Source: Paenibacillus sonchi (GTDB lineage Bacteria; Bacillota; Bacilli; Paenibacillales; Paenibacillaceae). Taken from it: a stretch of 64,000 nucleotides of DNA. Location of the stretch: contig NZ_CP068595.1 in assembly GCF_016772475.1 (NCBI RefSeq), positions 434,001-498,000 on the forward strand, read 5' to 3'. The number at the start of each line of letters is the position of its first letter. The stretch's first letter is position 1. The notes beneath the pieces were generated by a model. That model was not told the origin of the DNA and searched no databases. It worked only from the letters and a program-made list of their open reading frames with translations. Positions 27,942 to 38,238 of this stretch are shown here, piece by piece. The translations under genes were made by a program, and so were the position numbers.

Positions 27942-28163
27942 GGGTCAATCAAGGTGGTATCCGACCATAATCAACCTGTTAGATGTAACACTAAGGCATT
28001 AATTAGGTTATAAAATTAAAGCCTTCGTATGCGTACATTGAATTGCAGGTATCCTTGTATCGGTATTGCAGGGGTTAAGTGCGTTATTAGTTGAATGATG
28101 AGTTTATTCGGCACTGGGTGGGGGTAAAAAGAACGACCTTGAGGATTGACGTCCCCAAGGTCT
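27942..28163. repeat. Inter-cassette element R1 (~220 bp)
   Basis: One of two well-kept copies (the other is 30049-30266). Shared parts in order: GGTCAATCA.GGTGGTAT.YG with ACCATAATC.ACCTG (a hairpin), a central block around CTTRTATYGGTATT, then ATTCGGCACTGGGTGGGGGT and a terminator hairpin GACCTTGAGG ... CCCCAAGGTC. Read on the minus strand it comprises the terminator of the CPCC gene followed by a conserved spacer up to the next tip. Confidence 0.65.
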
Positions 28164-28183
28164 CAATAACCGTCACCAAACGA

Positions 28184-28432
28184 TCATGGTTGTTCTTCTT
28201 GCAACGGTAATCGTACTACATCCAAAAACTCTAGAGACATCGCCCCATGTTTCTTGAAGTTCTCTCTCGCTTCTATCAGTGAAATAGAGTTAGCCCCGCC
28301 TTCTCGTTCCGGTTCAGCATGCTGTAGATTATCATCCTCCCAGTAGCAGACAGGACAAATCTCAAAAGTCCCCGGTGGTTCATCAGGCAATGTTAAATAA
28401 CCACAACAAGGGCATGCATATTTTCTTGGCAT
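28184..28432 (-). CDS. CPCC-type cysteine-rich protein, probable immunity protein
   Basis: 82 aa, ATG with GGGGGAG upstream, beginning 2 bases after the stop of the HINT-linked toxin tip. The N-terminus YACPCCGYLTL and FEICPVCYWEDD give two CxxC-like pairs of the Cys-rich CPCC family, probably a zinc knuckle. The position next to a tip makes an immunity role likely. CPCC proteins also occur elsewhere, so this is inference. Confidence 0.65.
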   Translation of the reverse strand: MPRKYACPCCGYLTLPDEPPGTFEICPVCYWEDDNLQHAEPEREGGANSISLIEARENFKKHGAMSLEFLDVVRLPLQEEQP

Positions 28433-28434
28433 AT

Positions 28435-29140
28435 CTAGCTCCCCCCATACATCTTAACTTGATCTTCCCAGTACTTCATCCCATCTTTGGGTCTAAATAA
28501 TGTTTCGATAGTACCATCAGGTTTTGCTGTAGCAAACTCGTTAGTTTTTGAATTATATCGAAAAACGTAGCCATTCTTTGATGTAAATCCCCGTACGTCC
28601 CCACCAATACTGCTATTCAATAAATTTTTAGCCCTATTAAAGTAACCTTCTTTTGTAAGCGAGTAACCTAGATCAGCCCATTCTTGTTTTTTTACAACAT
28701 GCTTAGTAAAATGCTCATCAAGTTTTCCGGCTGCAAAAGTATTTGCAGCCCATGCACAATTATGCACCCAAATCCCAAGGTTTGACACAAAATATGAATG
28801 AAAATCAGCTACCTCAAAGTTATAGACTGTTGCCTCTCTCGGCCCTTTCTCAATCTTATCTATTGCCAGTTTAGAACCATCACTCGAAACAAGCAAGTCG
28901 CCAACTTTCAGGTCTTTAACGAACGTCCATCCCTTACCATCCAACCAAAACGGATGTTCACCCGTAACCTCGATGATTTCATCCCCGATATGGACATAGT
29001 AGATTGACGTCAGCCTGCTTTTGGAACAGCCCCACGACCTCTTTATATCACTTCTCCGGTTTCATCAGACTTGGCTAAACCTTATCCCCTACCTCGATTT
29101 CCTCGATAGGTTTCTCCCCTTCGTTAGTTAGAAACTTGAT
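28435..29140 (-). pseudogene. Orphan HINT-linked toxin tip (BECR-like), 5' part broken
   Basis: The open part (28944-28435, 169 codons) holds the end of a HINT (intein-like) domain, KGWTFVKDLKVGDLLVSSDG ... YFVSNLGIWVHN followed by Cys, then a tip with LDEHFTKHVVKKQEWADLGY and NSKTNEFATAKPDGTIETLF, a BECR-type RNase pattern. Upstream, translated pieces NEGEKPIEEIEVGDKV, SDETGEV and YKEVVGLFQKQAD show the HINT N-terminus in other frames with stops. The HN plus Cys end would release the tip by self-cleavage. It is a displaced tip with intact toxin part. Confidence 0.7.
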
Positions 29141-29189
29141 TCAGGGAAGAAAGAAGGTGGTAACTGTTTCAGCTACCACCATTGTATAT

Positions 29190-29474
29190 TAGCTCGCCAC
29201 CCGTTCAGCTAAAGCGGTAAGACGGTATTCGGTTTTATTCTTCATCATGCTGTAAAGAATTTCACTAGCTTACGCATATGCAGATGATGACTTGCTTCTT
29301 CTTTTTGCCTTCACTCAACCGCTTCTCGTAGTATTCACGGAATAAGGGATTGAGCGGCTTACTGGATGTTCTTGCGTTATGCACTTGTCTAACCGCTAAT
29401 CCCCACAGAATCTTGTTCAATGCTCGGTTTCCTTGCCGTTGGTTGCGGTCTTTGCCCCTGCCGCCGATACTCAT
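29190..29474 (-). pseudogene. IS110-family transposase C-terminal remnant
   Basis: The frame reads QRQGNRALNKILWGLAVRQV and PLFREYYEKRLSEGKKKKQV; after a frame change MRKLVKF and SMMKNKTEYRLTALAERVAS-like residues follow in the region to 29190. GNRALxxxL ... FxxxYxxRLxxGKxxKxxIxxxMRKL is the conserved end of the IS110/IS116/IS902 (Transposase_20) family. The N-terminal DEDD catalytic part is absent and no element ends were found. Confidence 0.65.
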
Positions 29475-29514
29475 TTCTTGTAATTTAAGGAGGGCATTCT
29501 AGCCGAAGCGTATG

Positions 29515-29730
29515 CTTTCTTGCCATTCGGGCATAAACTAGCTGGTACGAAAGATACGCCCAATGTTTTCCCTCTCTGCCCCGTACACGGTACTTGAATC
29601 CCTTGTCCTTAACGTAAAACGCAGCGTTATAGTAATCACAAAGTCACTGACGAAGTGGATTGAAGAACTTCCAATACACGTTCGTAAAGTCCACCACAAT
29701 ACGGTCAATCGAAACCTTTACTCCTTCCAT
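29515..29730 (-). pseudogene. Fragment resembling a replication-initiation-factor protein
   Basis: From ATG 29730: VSIDRIVVDFTNVYWKFFNP, a stop, then CDYYNAAFYVKDKGFKYRVR and YQLVYARMARKHTLRLECPP. The style resembles Rep-type replication initiation factors of plasmids and integrative elements (from memory). One in-frame stop and loss of the C-terminus make it non-functional. It adjoins the IS110 remnant, suggesting an old mobile-element insertion. The stretch 29731-30048 shows no gene. Confidence 0.35.
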
Positions 29731-30048
29731 GATTAGCCCCCTGCGGAAATTTTTTAACGAATTTCCGTCTATAATTAGAGGGCAAGGCGGCTAGCCTTCA
29801 CATTGCCTTACCTGTTTATGTTAACTGCTCGTCAGCAGAATTCTTTCTTTCACGATAACAATCGCTGTAAAGGTCAGTTCAGTTGCAGACAGCATCATCC
29901 TTCAAGTTTGCCGCCCCTACTATGAATTGTCGTGTCATTCATTCAAAAAGGTGTGTCTTCTGACCATCTCTCCTTATCTATCGGGACAGGGTATTCTACA
30001 GTTGCGACTCATATTAGAAAAAACGCAAGAAAGCGAAGATAACAAAAT

Positions 30049-30266
30049 ACAGGTCAATCATGGTGGTATCTGACCATAATCGACCTGAATCGTGTAACTG
30101 CATTGCTTTATTTAGGTATACTTTCTCAAGCATGGATGTGCGTACAAGGAATTAAAGATTTTCTTATATTGGTATTACATGGGTTACGCATGTTTGGACT
30201 CAACTCCCGATTCATTCGGCACTGGGTGGGGGTAAAAGAACGACCTTGAGAATGTCCTCAAGGTCT
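30049..30266. repeat. Inter-cassette element R2 (~220 bp)
   Basis: Second well-kept copy of the element described at 27942: AGGTCAATCATGGTGGTATC, a middle block with GTACAAGGAATT and TTATATTGGTATTACATGGG, then TTCATTCGGCACTGGGTGGG and the hairpin GACCTTGAG/CTCAAGGTC. On the minus strand the last part is the terminator of the immunity gene at 30282. Confidence 0.65.
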
Positions 30267-30281
30267 AGATAAACATAAATA

Positions 30282-30620
30282 CTAAATTTCTTTCATTTGT
30301 TTCATGTACTCCTCGTAGGCTTCCTGAATTTTCTGCCTACATATACGTTCCCATAATTCTTTTAACTCAGCTTCCTTATTTTCATCTTTATCAACAGGGA
30401 ACATGTCACCCCCAAACCCAATCCATGCTTTAGAGTCGGGTACTACCCCAAATTCTCCTGCGTAAGCAAGTTCATGTGGAGCATACGTATAGCTAACGTT
30501 TGGACAATTCTCTGATAAACAATGATATCCAGGGTTACCTATTCCATCTTTACAACATAAAGGAGGCTGAGAAGTATTGTTTTCACAATAAACCTCTATA
30601 AGAACATGCCTAAGCTTCAT
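30282..30620 (-). CDS. Probable immunity protein for the HINT/RelE-like tip
   Basis: 112 aa, ATG with TGAGGTG upstream, 15 bases after the stop of the adjacent orphan tip. Soluble, with four Cys in the first half (CENNTSQPPLCC, CLSENCPN) and a Lys/Glu-rich helical C-terminus (EYMKQMKEI). Family not recognised. Called immunity by position. Confidence 0.55.
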   Translation of the reverse strand: MKLRHVLIEVYCENNTSQPPLCCKDGIGNPGYHCLSENCPNVSYTYAPHELAYAGEFGVVPDSKAWIGFGGDMFPVDKDENKEAELKELWERICRQKIQEAYEEYMKQMKEI

Positions 30621-30635
30621 TGAAACACCTCAATT

Positions 30636-31385
30636 TTAGTAATCATTATGGGTTGTTATTACTTCTACTACGTTAATATTTTCATCAGAATCTTTTGTGT
30701 AAATTACCCTGGCATCCCCACGGCCACTTCCTGACCCCTTGATATCTACTGCCCACTGGCCTTTTCTAGTGCCTGAAAGTGGATGAGCATTTAGTCCTCT
30801 CAAATCTCCAGTTTCAAGACCCATAATTGCAGCCTCGTAACCTTTTTTTGCCTCGGGGGATAGTTTCTTTGCTACCCTAGCCGCCGCCTTTGAGATTGTT
30901 ACACCACATTCACTATTATGAACCCAAATCCCAAGGTCACTGACGAAATACGTATGGAAATCATCAACCGTCATGTTGTAAACCGTGACATGCTTGTGCA
31001 ACAGCTCAATACTGGTTATTTCCAGTGTATTCCCGTCGCTCTGAACTAGCAAGTCACCGACCTTGAGGTCTTTGACATACGTCCATCCCTTGTCCTTCAC
31101 ATAGAACGGATGGTTAAAGGTCGATTCTATCGTCTGACCGCCTACATGGATATTGTAGATCGCATCCGTCTCATGGTTGAATGTATAGGTAACTTCTTGA
31201 TAAGCTACCTCGCCAGTCGTTTCATCCTTTGAGAGAACCTCATCTCCAACTTCAATGTCTTCGATATTCTTCTCCCCTTCGTCTGTTTGAACCTTTGTCC
31301 CCGCTTTAAAGCAGTTACAACCAGACTTTTTGGAACCTCCCGCTCGGCCGCTTAGACCACCTGCCATGCCTGCAGCATACATCAT
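30636..31385 (-). CDS. Orphan toxin tip: HINT self-cleaving domain plus RelE/ParE-like toxin
   Basis: 249 codons. It begins in the linker [20 protein letters not shown], which also occurs in rhs2 just before its tip. A complete HINT domain follows: Cys in NCFKAGTKVQTDEGEKN, the block FNHPFYVKDKGWTYVKDLK, and the end YFVSDLGIWVHN followed by Ser. The tip has KGYEAAIMGLETGDLRGL and SGRGDARVIYTK, a RelE-like arrangement. Broken linker sequence ([23 protein letters not shown]) extends upstream to about 31480. Without signal peptide or core it is a displaced tip; recombination in the shared linker could swap it into rhs2. Confidence 0.75.
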   Translation of the reverse strand: MMYAAGMAGGLSGRAGGSKKSGCNCFKAGTKVQTDEGEKNIEDIEVGDEVLSKDETTGEVAYQEVTYTFNHETDAIYNIHVGGQTIESTFNHPFYVKDKGWTYVKDLKVGDLLVQSDGNTLEITSIELLHKHVTVYNMTVDDFHTYFVSDLGIWVHNSECGVTISKAAARVAKKLSPEAKKGYEAAIMGLETGDLRGLNAHPLSGTRKGQWAVDIKGSGSGRGDARVIYTKDSDENINVVEVITTHNDY

Positions 31386-31624
31386 AACTTATGCCGCCTC
31401 TTGTGATTCATAATACGCATCCACTAATTGATCTCTCGCTCAATCAGACTTGCCAGCACTATTCGTACATATACTCCCCCATTTTCTTAGGAACAGGTAC
31501 CATTCCAATCCTTGTATTGGTATAGGCATTTGATTGTTTAATGGTTCATAGTATTAGACTTAAATCGGAGAAATAGTTATCGTGGGAATACGACAGTTAA
31601 GTTTATTTGAATGAACCGATTCAG

Positions 31625-31683
31625 TTCATTCGACACTGGGTGGGGGTAAAGAAAAGACCTTGAGGATTATCGCCCCCAAGGTC
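31625..31683. repeat. Partial inter-cassette element (R3) with terminator
   Basis: TTCATTCGACACTGGGTGGG followed by GGTAAAG and the hairpin GACCTTGAGG ... CCCCAAGGTC. The preceding bases (from about 31609) hold the inverted repeat GAATGAAC/GTTCATTC, shared with the 25.2 kb copy. On the minus strand it terminates the small ORF at 31690. The 31386-31624 stretch holds only decayed Rhs linker. Confidence 0.6.
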
Positions 31684-31689
31684 ATAAAT

Positions 31690-31986
31690 TTATTGAAAAA
31701 CGATATGAATCAAGAACGCTTTTTTGTTGTCAGTTGAAGAGAGCAGGTAATACTCGATTGAACTTTCTTTATCTTCCCTGACATAGAATGTTGATTTATA
31801 CTCAATAAACCTCACCAACGAAGCAAAAATAGTTTTTATCGCATTAAAGCTAAACTCTTTTAGTTTAATCACTACGTTGAACTGATTTTCATTATACTTA
31901 ATTGAAAACTCAGCAATAGTATCTTGTCTCTCAAAAAAATCAGTTGTCTCCGACCAAATTCCTATTTCATATTCTAAACTTCCCAA
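31690..31986 (-). CDS. Small hypothetical protein, possible second immunity protein
   Basis: 98 aa with a poorly supported TTG start (no clear RBS). Soluble, beta-rich in appearance (YEIGIWSETTDF, FSIKYNENQFNVVIKLKEF). It follows the rhs2 immunity gene by about 35 bases. It might be an additional immunity or partner protein; no family is recognised and a frameshift relation to neighbours cannot be excluded. Confidence 0.4.
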   Translation of the reverse strand: MGSLEYEIGIWSETTDFFERQDTIAEFSIKYNENQFNVVIKLKEFSFNAIKTIFASLVRFIEYKSTFYVREDKESSIEYYLLSSTDNKKAFLIHIVFQ

Positions 31987-32021
31987 CCCTGAAAGGGGGA
32001 AATCATGGTTGCTTTACACAA

Positions 32022-32536
32022 CTATACTCTCATTTCTTTTCTTATTAAGGAATCAATTTTATCAGTTTTCATTGACCAGTAGCTCTCTAATACCTCCTCC
32101 ACAGGCACCGTACTAAGTCTGAATACTTTGAGTAGTCCTGCTAATGAATCCTGAGCAAGTAATAAAAACTGTTCTTGTTGGAAAACTATCTTTATGCCGA
32201 TATCGACTTCCACCTTCCAACTAATGTCATCCCCTCCCAAGTTATTGCATCCTTCAAAATAAGTATCGACTCAAAATCATTACCTTCATACAATAATTCA
32301 CAATCGGAACTTGGTGTCATTACATATTCGATTATTAACTTGGGATAATCATCACCATCAGATGCAATGTTAGGAATATTTTTGATACATATAGTTCTAT
32401 CATGACTTTCAATAAAAAGGTTGAGTGCAAATTCTCCAACCTCTTCGATATAGAGCCTCAATGATGAAGCTCCTTCAATACTTTTTAATAATTTAATTTG
32501 CTCTAGCTCTATATTATTCTTAATAACGTATTCCAT
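32022..32536 (-). pseudogene. Probable immunity gene of rhs2, one-base frameshift
   Basis: ATG 32536 with GGTGAGGA upstream, starting 14 bases after the rhs2 stop. The first frame runs to about 32240 (ILKDAITWEG), and the second continues as GDDISWKVEVDIGIKIVF to RKEMRV. Adding one G to the G4 run near 32236 gives a single 171-aa protein. Soluble, family unknown. If the break is real, the rhs2 toxin would be without this immunity protein, which suggests either a sequencing error or a dead toxin. Confidence 0.65.
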
Positions 32537-32550
32537 TTTATCCTCACCTT

Positions 32551-35500
32551 CTAGGGTATGAAATGAATTTTTTGTTGTCTGAAAGTATTGCCCCCATTAA
32601 TATCAACCGCTGGAGTACCATCAGAATGCGAAATAGGCCTGTAAGTTATTACTGTTCCATCATCCATAACCCTTAGGACCTTACCATTGCCAAGGTCTTT
32701 TTCTGTTTTGAATCCTCGAGTTTTTTCTCCAAAAAATTGTTTAGCTGCCTTATCTCCTCCTGTTAGATTTCTTACTTTAGTACTTCCGCTTTGACCTACT
32801 ATTCCAAAATATCCATTTTCATTTGGAGTAAACTTTGAAGTATTTCCTGCTTTTTTAGAACCTCCCCCTCTGCCACCTACACCACCTGCCATACCTGCAG
32901 CATACATGAGAAGATACGCTGCCTCTTGGGACTCATAGTACGCACTTACGAACTGATCGCTCGCCCAATCAGACCTGCCAGCACTGTTCTCATATGCACT
33001 CGTTCCCGTTAATAAGCCATACAAGTAATTATATTGATTCTCATCCATGATACTGTCAAAGCCGTAGCGTTCCATTATTTTTGTTTTGTATGCGTTAAAA
33101 TATTTGCTGTCTTTACTGATAGAACTCGCTTCACTCAGCAATTGTTTTAATTCTTGAACGTCATAAGTATCCTTCGTAAAATGTCCGCTCGGGTCAGCAT
33201 ATCTCAACGGATTATTATGCACATACGTATACAGATTCTGACTTAACGGATTATCAATCTGCCCTTCATACGTATCCTCATTTAAAAACCGCCCCATGCT
33301 CGGATCATAATAGCGTGCCCGCAGATAGTAAAGCCCGGTTTCGGCATCGTACACTTCTCCTGTGTACTTGAAGGAGTTAGAGGTTCCCTCCACCTGGCTG
33401 GTGATGTTTCCCCACTCATCGTAGGTATAGTTGTTGATTACCACCCCGCTGGTATCCACGATCTGCACGACGTCACCGTGCCCATTGTACAGGTAATAGT
33501 AATCCGTGACGCTGTTGTTCTTTTTGTCCTTCTTCACCAACACCCGGTCCCCACGCACAAAGTTCGCTTGTTCCACGAACACGCCACTCACAATCTTTTC
33601 TTGCGAGATCACCTCACCACTGAGGTTATAGTTCACCTGGGTCTGGGTACTGCCATTCGTTTTCATGAAACGCATACCATCGGCATAATACTTAAAGCTG
33701 GTTGCACTTCCTCCTTTGGTGACGGAGGTTAAGGTGTTCTGCAAGTCATAGGTGTAGCTCGTATCCATCGTGTCCAGATTGACGTTGCCCGTATCCGATG
33801 ACGTCTGCCGGTTGCCCCGCACGTCATAGGTGTACGTCGTTTTTCCGCCATCCGGCCGGGTAATGGACAACAGGCGGTTCAGCGCGTCATAGGTATAACT
33901 TGTTGTTTGCGCGGTGCTGCTGCCTTTACGCACCTCGCTTACGGAGACGCGATTCCCGTTATTGTCGTAACCATAGCTGTATCCCGAAAGCACGTCACTC
34001 CCTTTGGTGTTCGTCATGCTCTCGGTCCAGCCCAGCGCTTTGTTGTACGTATATTCCGTCTTCAGGATGCTGCCATCTGTAAGCGTCGGGTACGTAATCG
34101 ACTTCACCAAATCGTTCGCGAAGTAGCTGTACTGCACATTGGCCGAAGCCGAACCTGTGACCGTGGAACTCCCGTTGGTTTGTACTTTATCCAGCCGCTG
34201 CTTGTTATACTGATAGTTCGTGTAAAAGCCCATAAAGCTGTCATTGATCTGTGTCATCCGTCCCAGTACATCTCTCTGGTTCCCGATAGACGCCGAGTGA
34301 TTGCCCGCAACGGAGAAAGTCGAACGCACTTGGCCCAAGCTATCCATCACTTGCGTTTGAGTGGCGGTCACCACGTTATTCGTAAGGGTTTGAATCACCT
34401 GAGTTCTCGGATTATCCTTGCCGAAAATCACATTCGTTTCCTGCGTTTGCGCTACATTGTTGATCATCCCGCTGATCGTGCTCTTTTTCAGTTGGCCGCT
34501 TTCGTCATACGTATATCCAAACGTGCTGCCATTGCGGTCTGTTTTTGCTGCCAATTGGCCTGCGCTGTTGTAGGTATAGCTTTCATTTTGTGAAGCCCCG
34601 TCCTGTTTCACTTTAAGCAGGCCCAGTTCATTATACGTCTTGGTATTCAGGGTTTGCGGCGAGCCGTTTTTAGCCTGTATCGTCACTTTCGATACCTGCC
34701 CATTCCCGTCATAGCTGTAGTTGGTGGTCTGGTTCAGCGCATCTTTTATGGCGGATAAACGGCCTAAGGCATCATAGGCATAGGTGGTCGTAACCCCGTC
34801 CTCGTTCACATTATGATTAGGATCGGTGTAACCTGTGATGTTTCCCGCGATATCGTATCGATAGGATTCGGTAATCTGTTGTTGATTCGTTGGCCAATCC
34901 TTATAGGTGGAAGCCGAAATTTTATTTCCCCAGGCATCGTAGGTGTCCTGGACATAGTTCAGCTTTTCGCCTGTGTTCTTATCCTGAATGTAGCTTGTGT
35001 TGGTGCGCGCTTTGAATGAATAGTCGCTGACGATGAGATCTCCGTTGGCATTCGTGGCCCGGTTCTGTCTGCCCCACGCATCGTAGCTGACAGTCAATGT
35101 ATTTCCAGCGGGGTCAATGGAATACACCGGACGCCCCATATCGTCATAATGATATTGCTGGTATACCCATTTTCCCGCATTATCATCGTAGTGCTCTTCC
35201 AACAGAACGAGACCCATCCCGTTATAGAGCACATTGGCATAGGTTTTGATCACACTGTTATTGGATAGGTTCGTAACGGTATGAATGGAATCGACTTTTA
35301 AAATCGGTGTCCCTGCATTGACGGAATCAAAGTTTCCGGAGGTCTGATAATAATAATTATAATCGGTCACATCACTATATCTTTCTCCGTTGGCATTGGT
35401 TCGGACTGGATGAGTTTCTTTTTTCAGACGGCCCCCAGCATCGTATTCATAGGTAACCGATTGATTGTTTCCATCCGTTTTCTGGATAATTTGACCGTTT

Positions 35501-38147
35501 CCTTTATCGTATGCGATCAAGGTTTTGACGACTTTTTCCTCTGCAGTACCAACATTGAACCACTGTTGTTGTTCCGTTGGATAAGCGTAGTCATTTTCAC
35601 TGCCATACCGAACCACAGACTTAGCGGCAAGTCGATTATCTGCCCAGGTTTCGACGGTTGCTCGTTCAATCTTGCCTAATCCATCAAAGTAGCCGTAGGT
35701 ATAGAACGTCCGCTCGTTTTTGGCGTTGGTCACAGTCTCTTGACGGCCGTTCCCGGTGTACGTATAGCGCTCCGTAAGCGGACTTGCATCACTCTCATTC
35801 TGGTACCACGATTTGGATTCCAGAAAATGAAAATTGGGTTCATACGTGTAGCTTGTGGTGTAATGCTGCCGCAAATTTGCATTATTGAACTGATCAATGG
35901 GCATGGGCTTCGTTTGCGAAGCCACGTATCCCCAATCATTATAACTTGTTTCTGTGATCAATTGATTTGCGGTAGTCTCGTTATCTCCTACCCCATATTC
36001 AAGTAAGGTCGTTCTAGTCGGTGAGTAAATAAACAAAGGATGAAATCCTGAATAATTCTCAACTTTCCGTTCTCCGTTTGCGGCCTGAACATCCAAGGAC
36101 AGTAATCGGCCTTTACCGTCAAAATTGTAGGTGGTTTGTTTCCCATTTTCATTCGTCGTGCTTTGAGTGGTAATGATGGAACTATAGTAATTGCTTTCAG
36201 GGATCATGCCTGGATAGTCTTCAAGTGAAGACCCTGTGTAATTTCCAATATACATGTACTTCATCTGGTTATACAGTGTATTCCCCGTCTGATCACTGCG
36301 CCCCGTCACCTGATATTCTTGCATTGTCTCATAATACCAAATATGTCGAACCACTATGTTGTAATCATAATTCGTTGTGGAGTGCGGATAACTCACTTTC
36401 TTGAGCAATCCGAACATATTATAATCCTGTTCCCCATAAAACAAACTATGCGGATTATATTTGCCAAATGCGAATTGATATTCCAGAAAAGTCGTCTCGC
36501 CTGCCTGATTCGTAATGGATGACAAAAAAGGCACATACATTTGAAGTTCATTGACTGTCGCTTGCGCCCGGCCTTTATTCAAGGTGACCTTCTCAACCTC
36601 TCGTCCGCCATCGAACACTTGAATATAGACATGTTCCCCGTTAAAGTTAACCGATTCACCCAGATTGCTGTTTTCATACGAAAATCGTATTTCCCGGCCC
36701 AATGAGTCTGTAATCGATGAGAGCACATTGGTACGTCCTACATTGGGAAGGGGGGATTCGGTTACATATTTATAAGTAATGCTATTCCCGAATCGGTCTA
36801 CGATTCCGACTAATTGGCCTACAGCTGAAAAGTATTCCCGTTTGTGATCCGCGTACTCCAAATAATAAATGCCTGTTTGCTGACCATTACTGAACGTTCC
36901 TGATCGATCATATACAAAACGTTTATCCTTGCCGTTGTAGTTTCGAAGATGGGTGTACGAAGCAAGAGGACCTTCATCAAAAATTTGATAAGCACTGCCT
37001 TTACCATCATGATAATACCAATTGTTTTCCTGTGCCGATCCGCTCAGATGAGGGAGTTGGAACGACCACCCCAGTCCCAGGGAAGAATATGCTCCTCCCG
37101 AGTCCTATACCCGTAATAGTCGCTGTACTCTCTGGTGAATGCATATAAGGAAGAGGAGGTATACGTTAAGCCCAGATCCAAATCCAGTCCGTCCCGTCCT
37201 GGTAAATGGATCAGGTTCTGTTTCCAGGTTAAGCCACCCGAAACCGGGTCCACCATTTCATTGGTGCTGCTTCGATCTTCGAATTGTGGTTTATTTGTCT
37301 GATTGATTTGGGCCATTTTGATCGCGTCAATTACACTGGAAACGGCCATATCAAAGGAGGTCACTACAGCTGCCGCCCGCTTCATCTTCTCTCCCGTGAC
37401 TAGAGGTGCACCATAAACTTCCGATGTCACTGTGCTTCGCTGCTGCAAGGAAGATGCCGCTGGTTCTCGGTATACGGAATCAGTGACGGGAGCATCGGCG
37501 TTGAATTCCGTATGAGCGGAGGTAAGATGCTCCTGAATTCCCTCCCAGCTTAACTTCCCCTGCTGATGCCATTTCAGAAGCTCTAATGGGGTCTGCTTAG
37601 GAGGCGCATCCAGCATCAACAGATTCACCCAGTACAGATCTTCTTTTGACGCTCCCGCTTGCATCAACGTTTTGATCACTTCTGTACTCAAATCGTGTGA
37701 GGATTGGATTACATCTCCATCTTCAGACTGCAAGGCAGCTCGACGGAGCAAGGCATCGCTCAAGAGACCTTGCTTCTCCAACATTAGGGCTTTAGGAACG
37801 AGGAAAAGGGCCGGCTGTTCTTGCCCATACACGGCCCCTTGAACCGAAGCTTCCACTTCTAATGGAGGGACTTTCACTTTTAGTACGGTCTTGGCGTTAC
37901 GTTCTGAATATCCAGGTGTAGGCTCAGGTAAGAATTTAGAATTTGAAAGGAGATCGTTCAATGGATCTGGAGCCGGGGATGGAGTGGGACTGGGTGTATC
38001 ACTAGCGCTCGAGGTAGTTTTAGCATACGATTCCTGACCAGTTCCTTGAGCAGCTACTGTTCCATTAGTCGTTGGAAAACATGATAATAACAAGGCGATC
38101 GATAAAATGATCGATAGAAAAGATTTTACCTTTTTGAAATGTTTCAA
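32551..38147 (-). pseudogene. Full-length secreted YD-repeat (WapA/Rhs-type) toxin rhs2, one frameshift
   Basis: TTG 38147 with GGGGAG upstream. Signal peptide (FLSIILSIALLLSCFPT), a Pro/Ser-rich linker, an N-terminal domain homologous to rhs1 (LYWVNLLMLDAPPKQTP; PGRDGLDLDLGLTY), then the YD core from 36.9 kb and the end [16 protein letters not shown]. One missing base in the CCC near 37090 (ILPWDWG should read [11 protein letters not shown]) separates the frames; repaired length is 1865 aa. The tip after [20 protein letters not shown] and MYAAGMAGG contains [39 protein letters not shown] and IHFIP, a tip type seen in several Rhs/CdiA toxins (recollection) and probably a nuclease. Confidence 0.82.
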
Positions 38148-38238
38148 TGTAAACTCCCCTGTCTTTATGAATAATAAAATACCACGCTATAATTGTGAAA
38201 AACTCAATCGTTCCCTAACGATAGAACCCTTCACTCAT

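Noticed and set aside
30636..31385. HINT domain read as a mobile intein
   Set aside because: No homing endonuclease and no C-extein of a host protein; it is the pre-toxin HINT release domain known from polymorphic toxins.
33907..34593. A 228-codon plus-strand frame in the rhs2 core
   Set aside because: Antisense frame produced by regular YD-repeat codon patterns; no RBS or domain.
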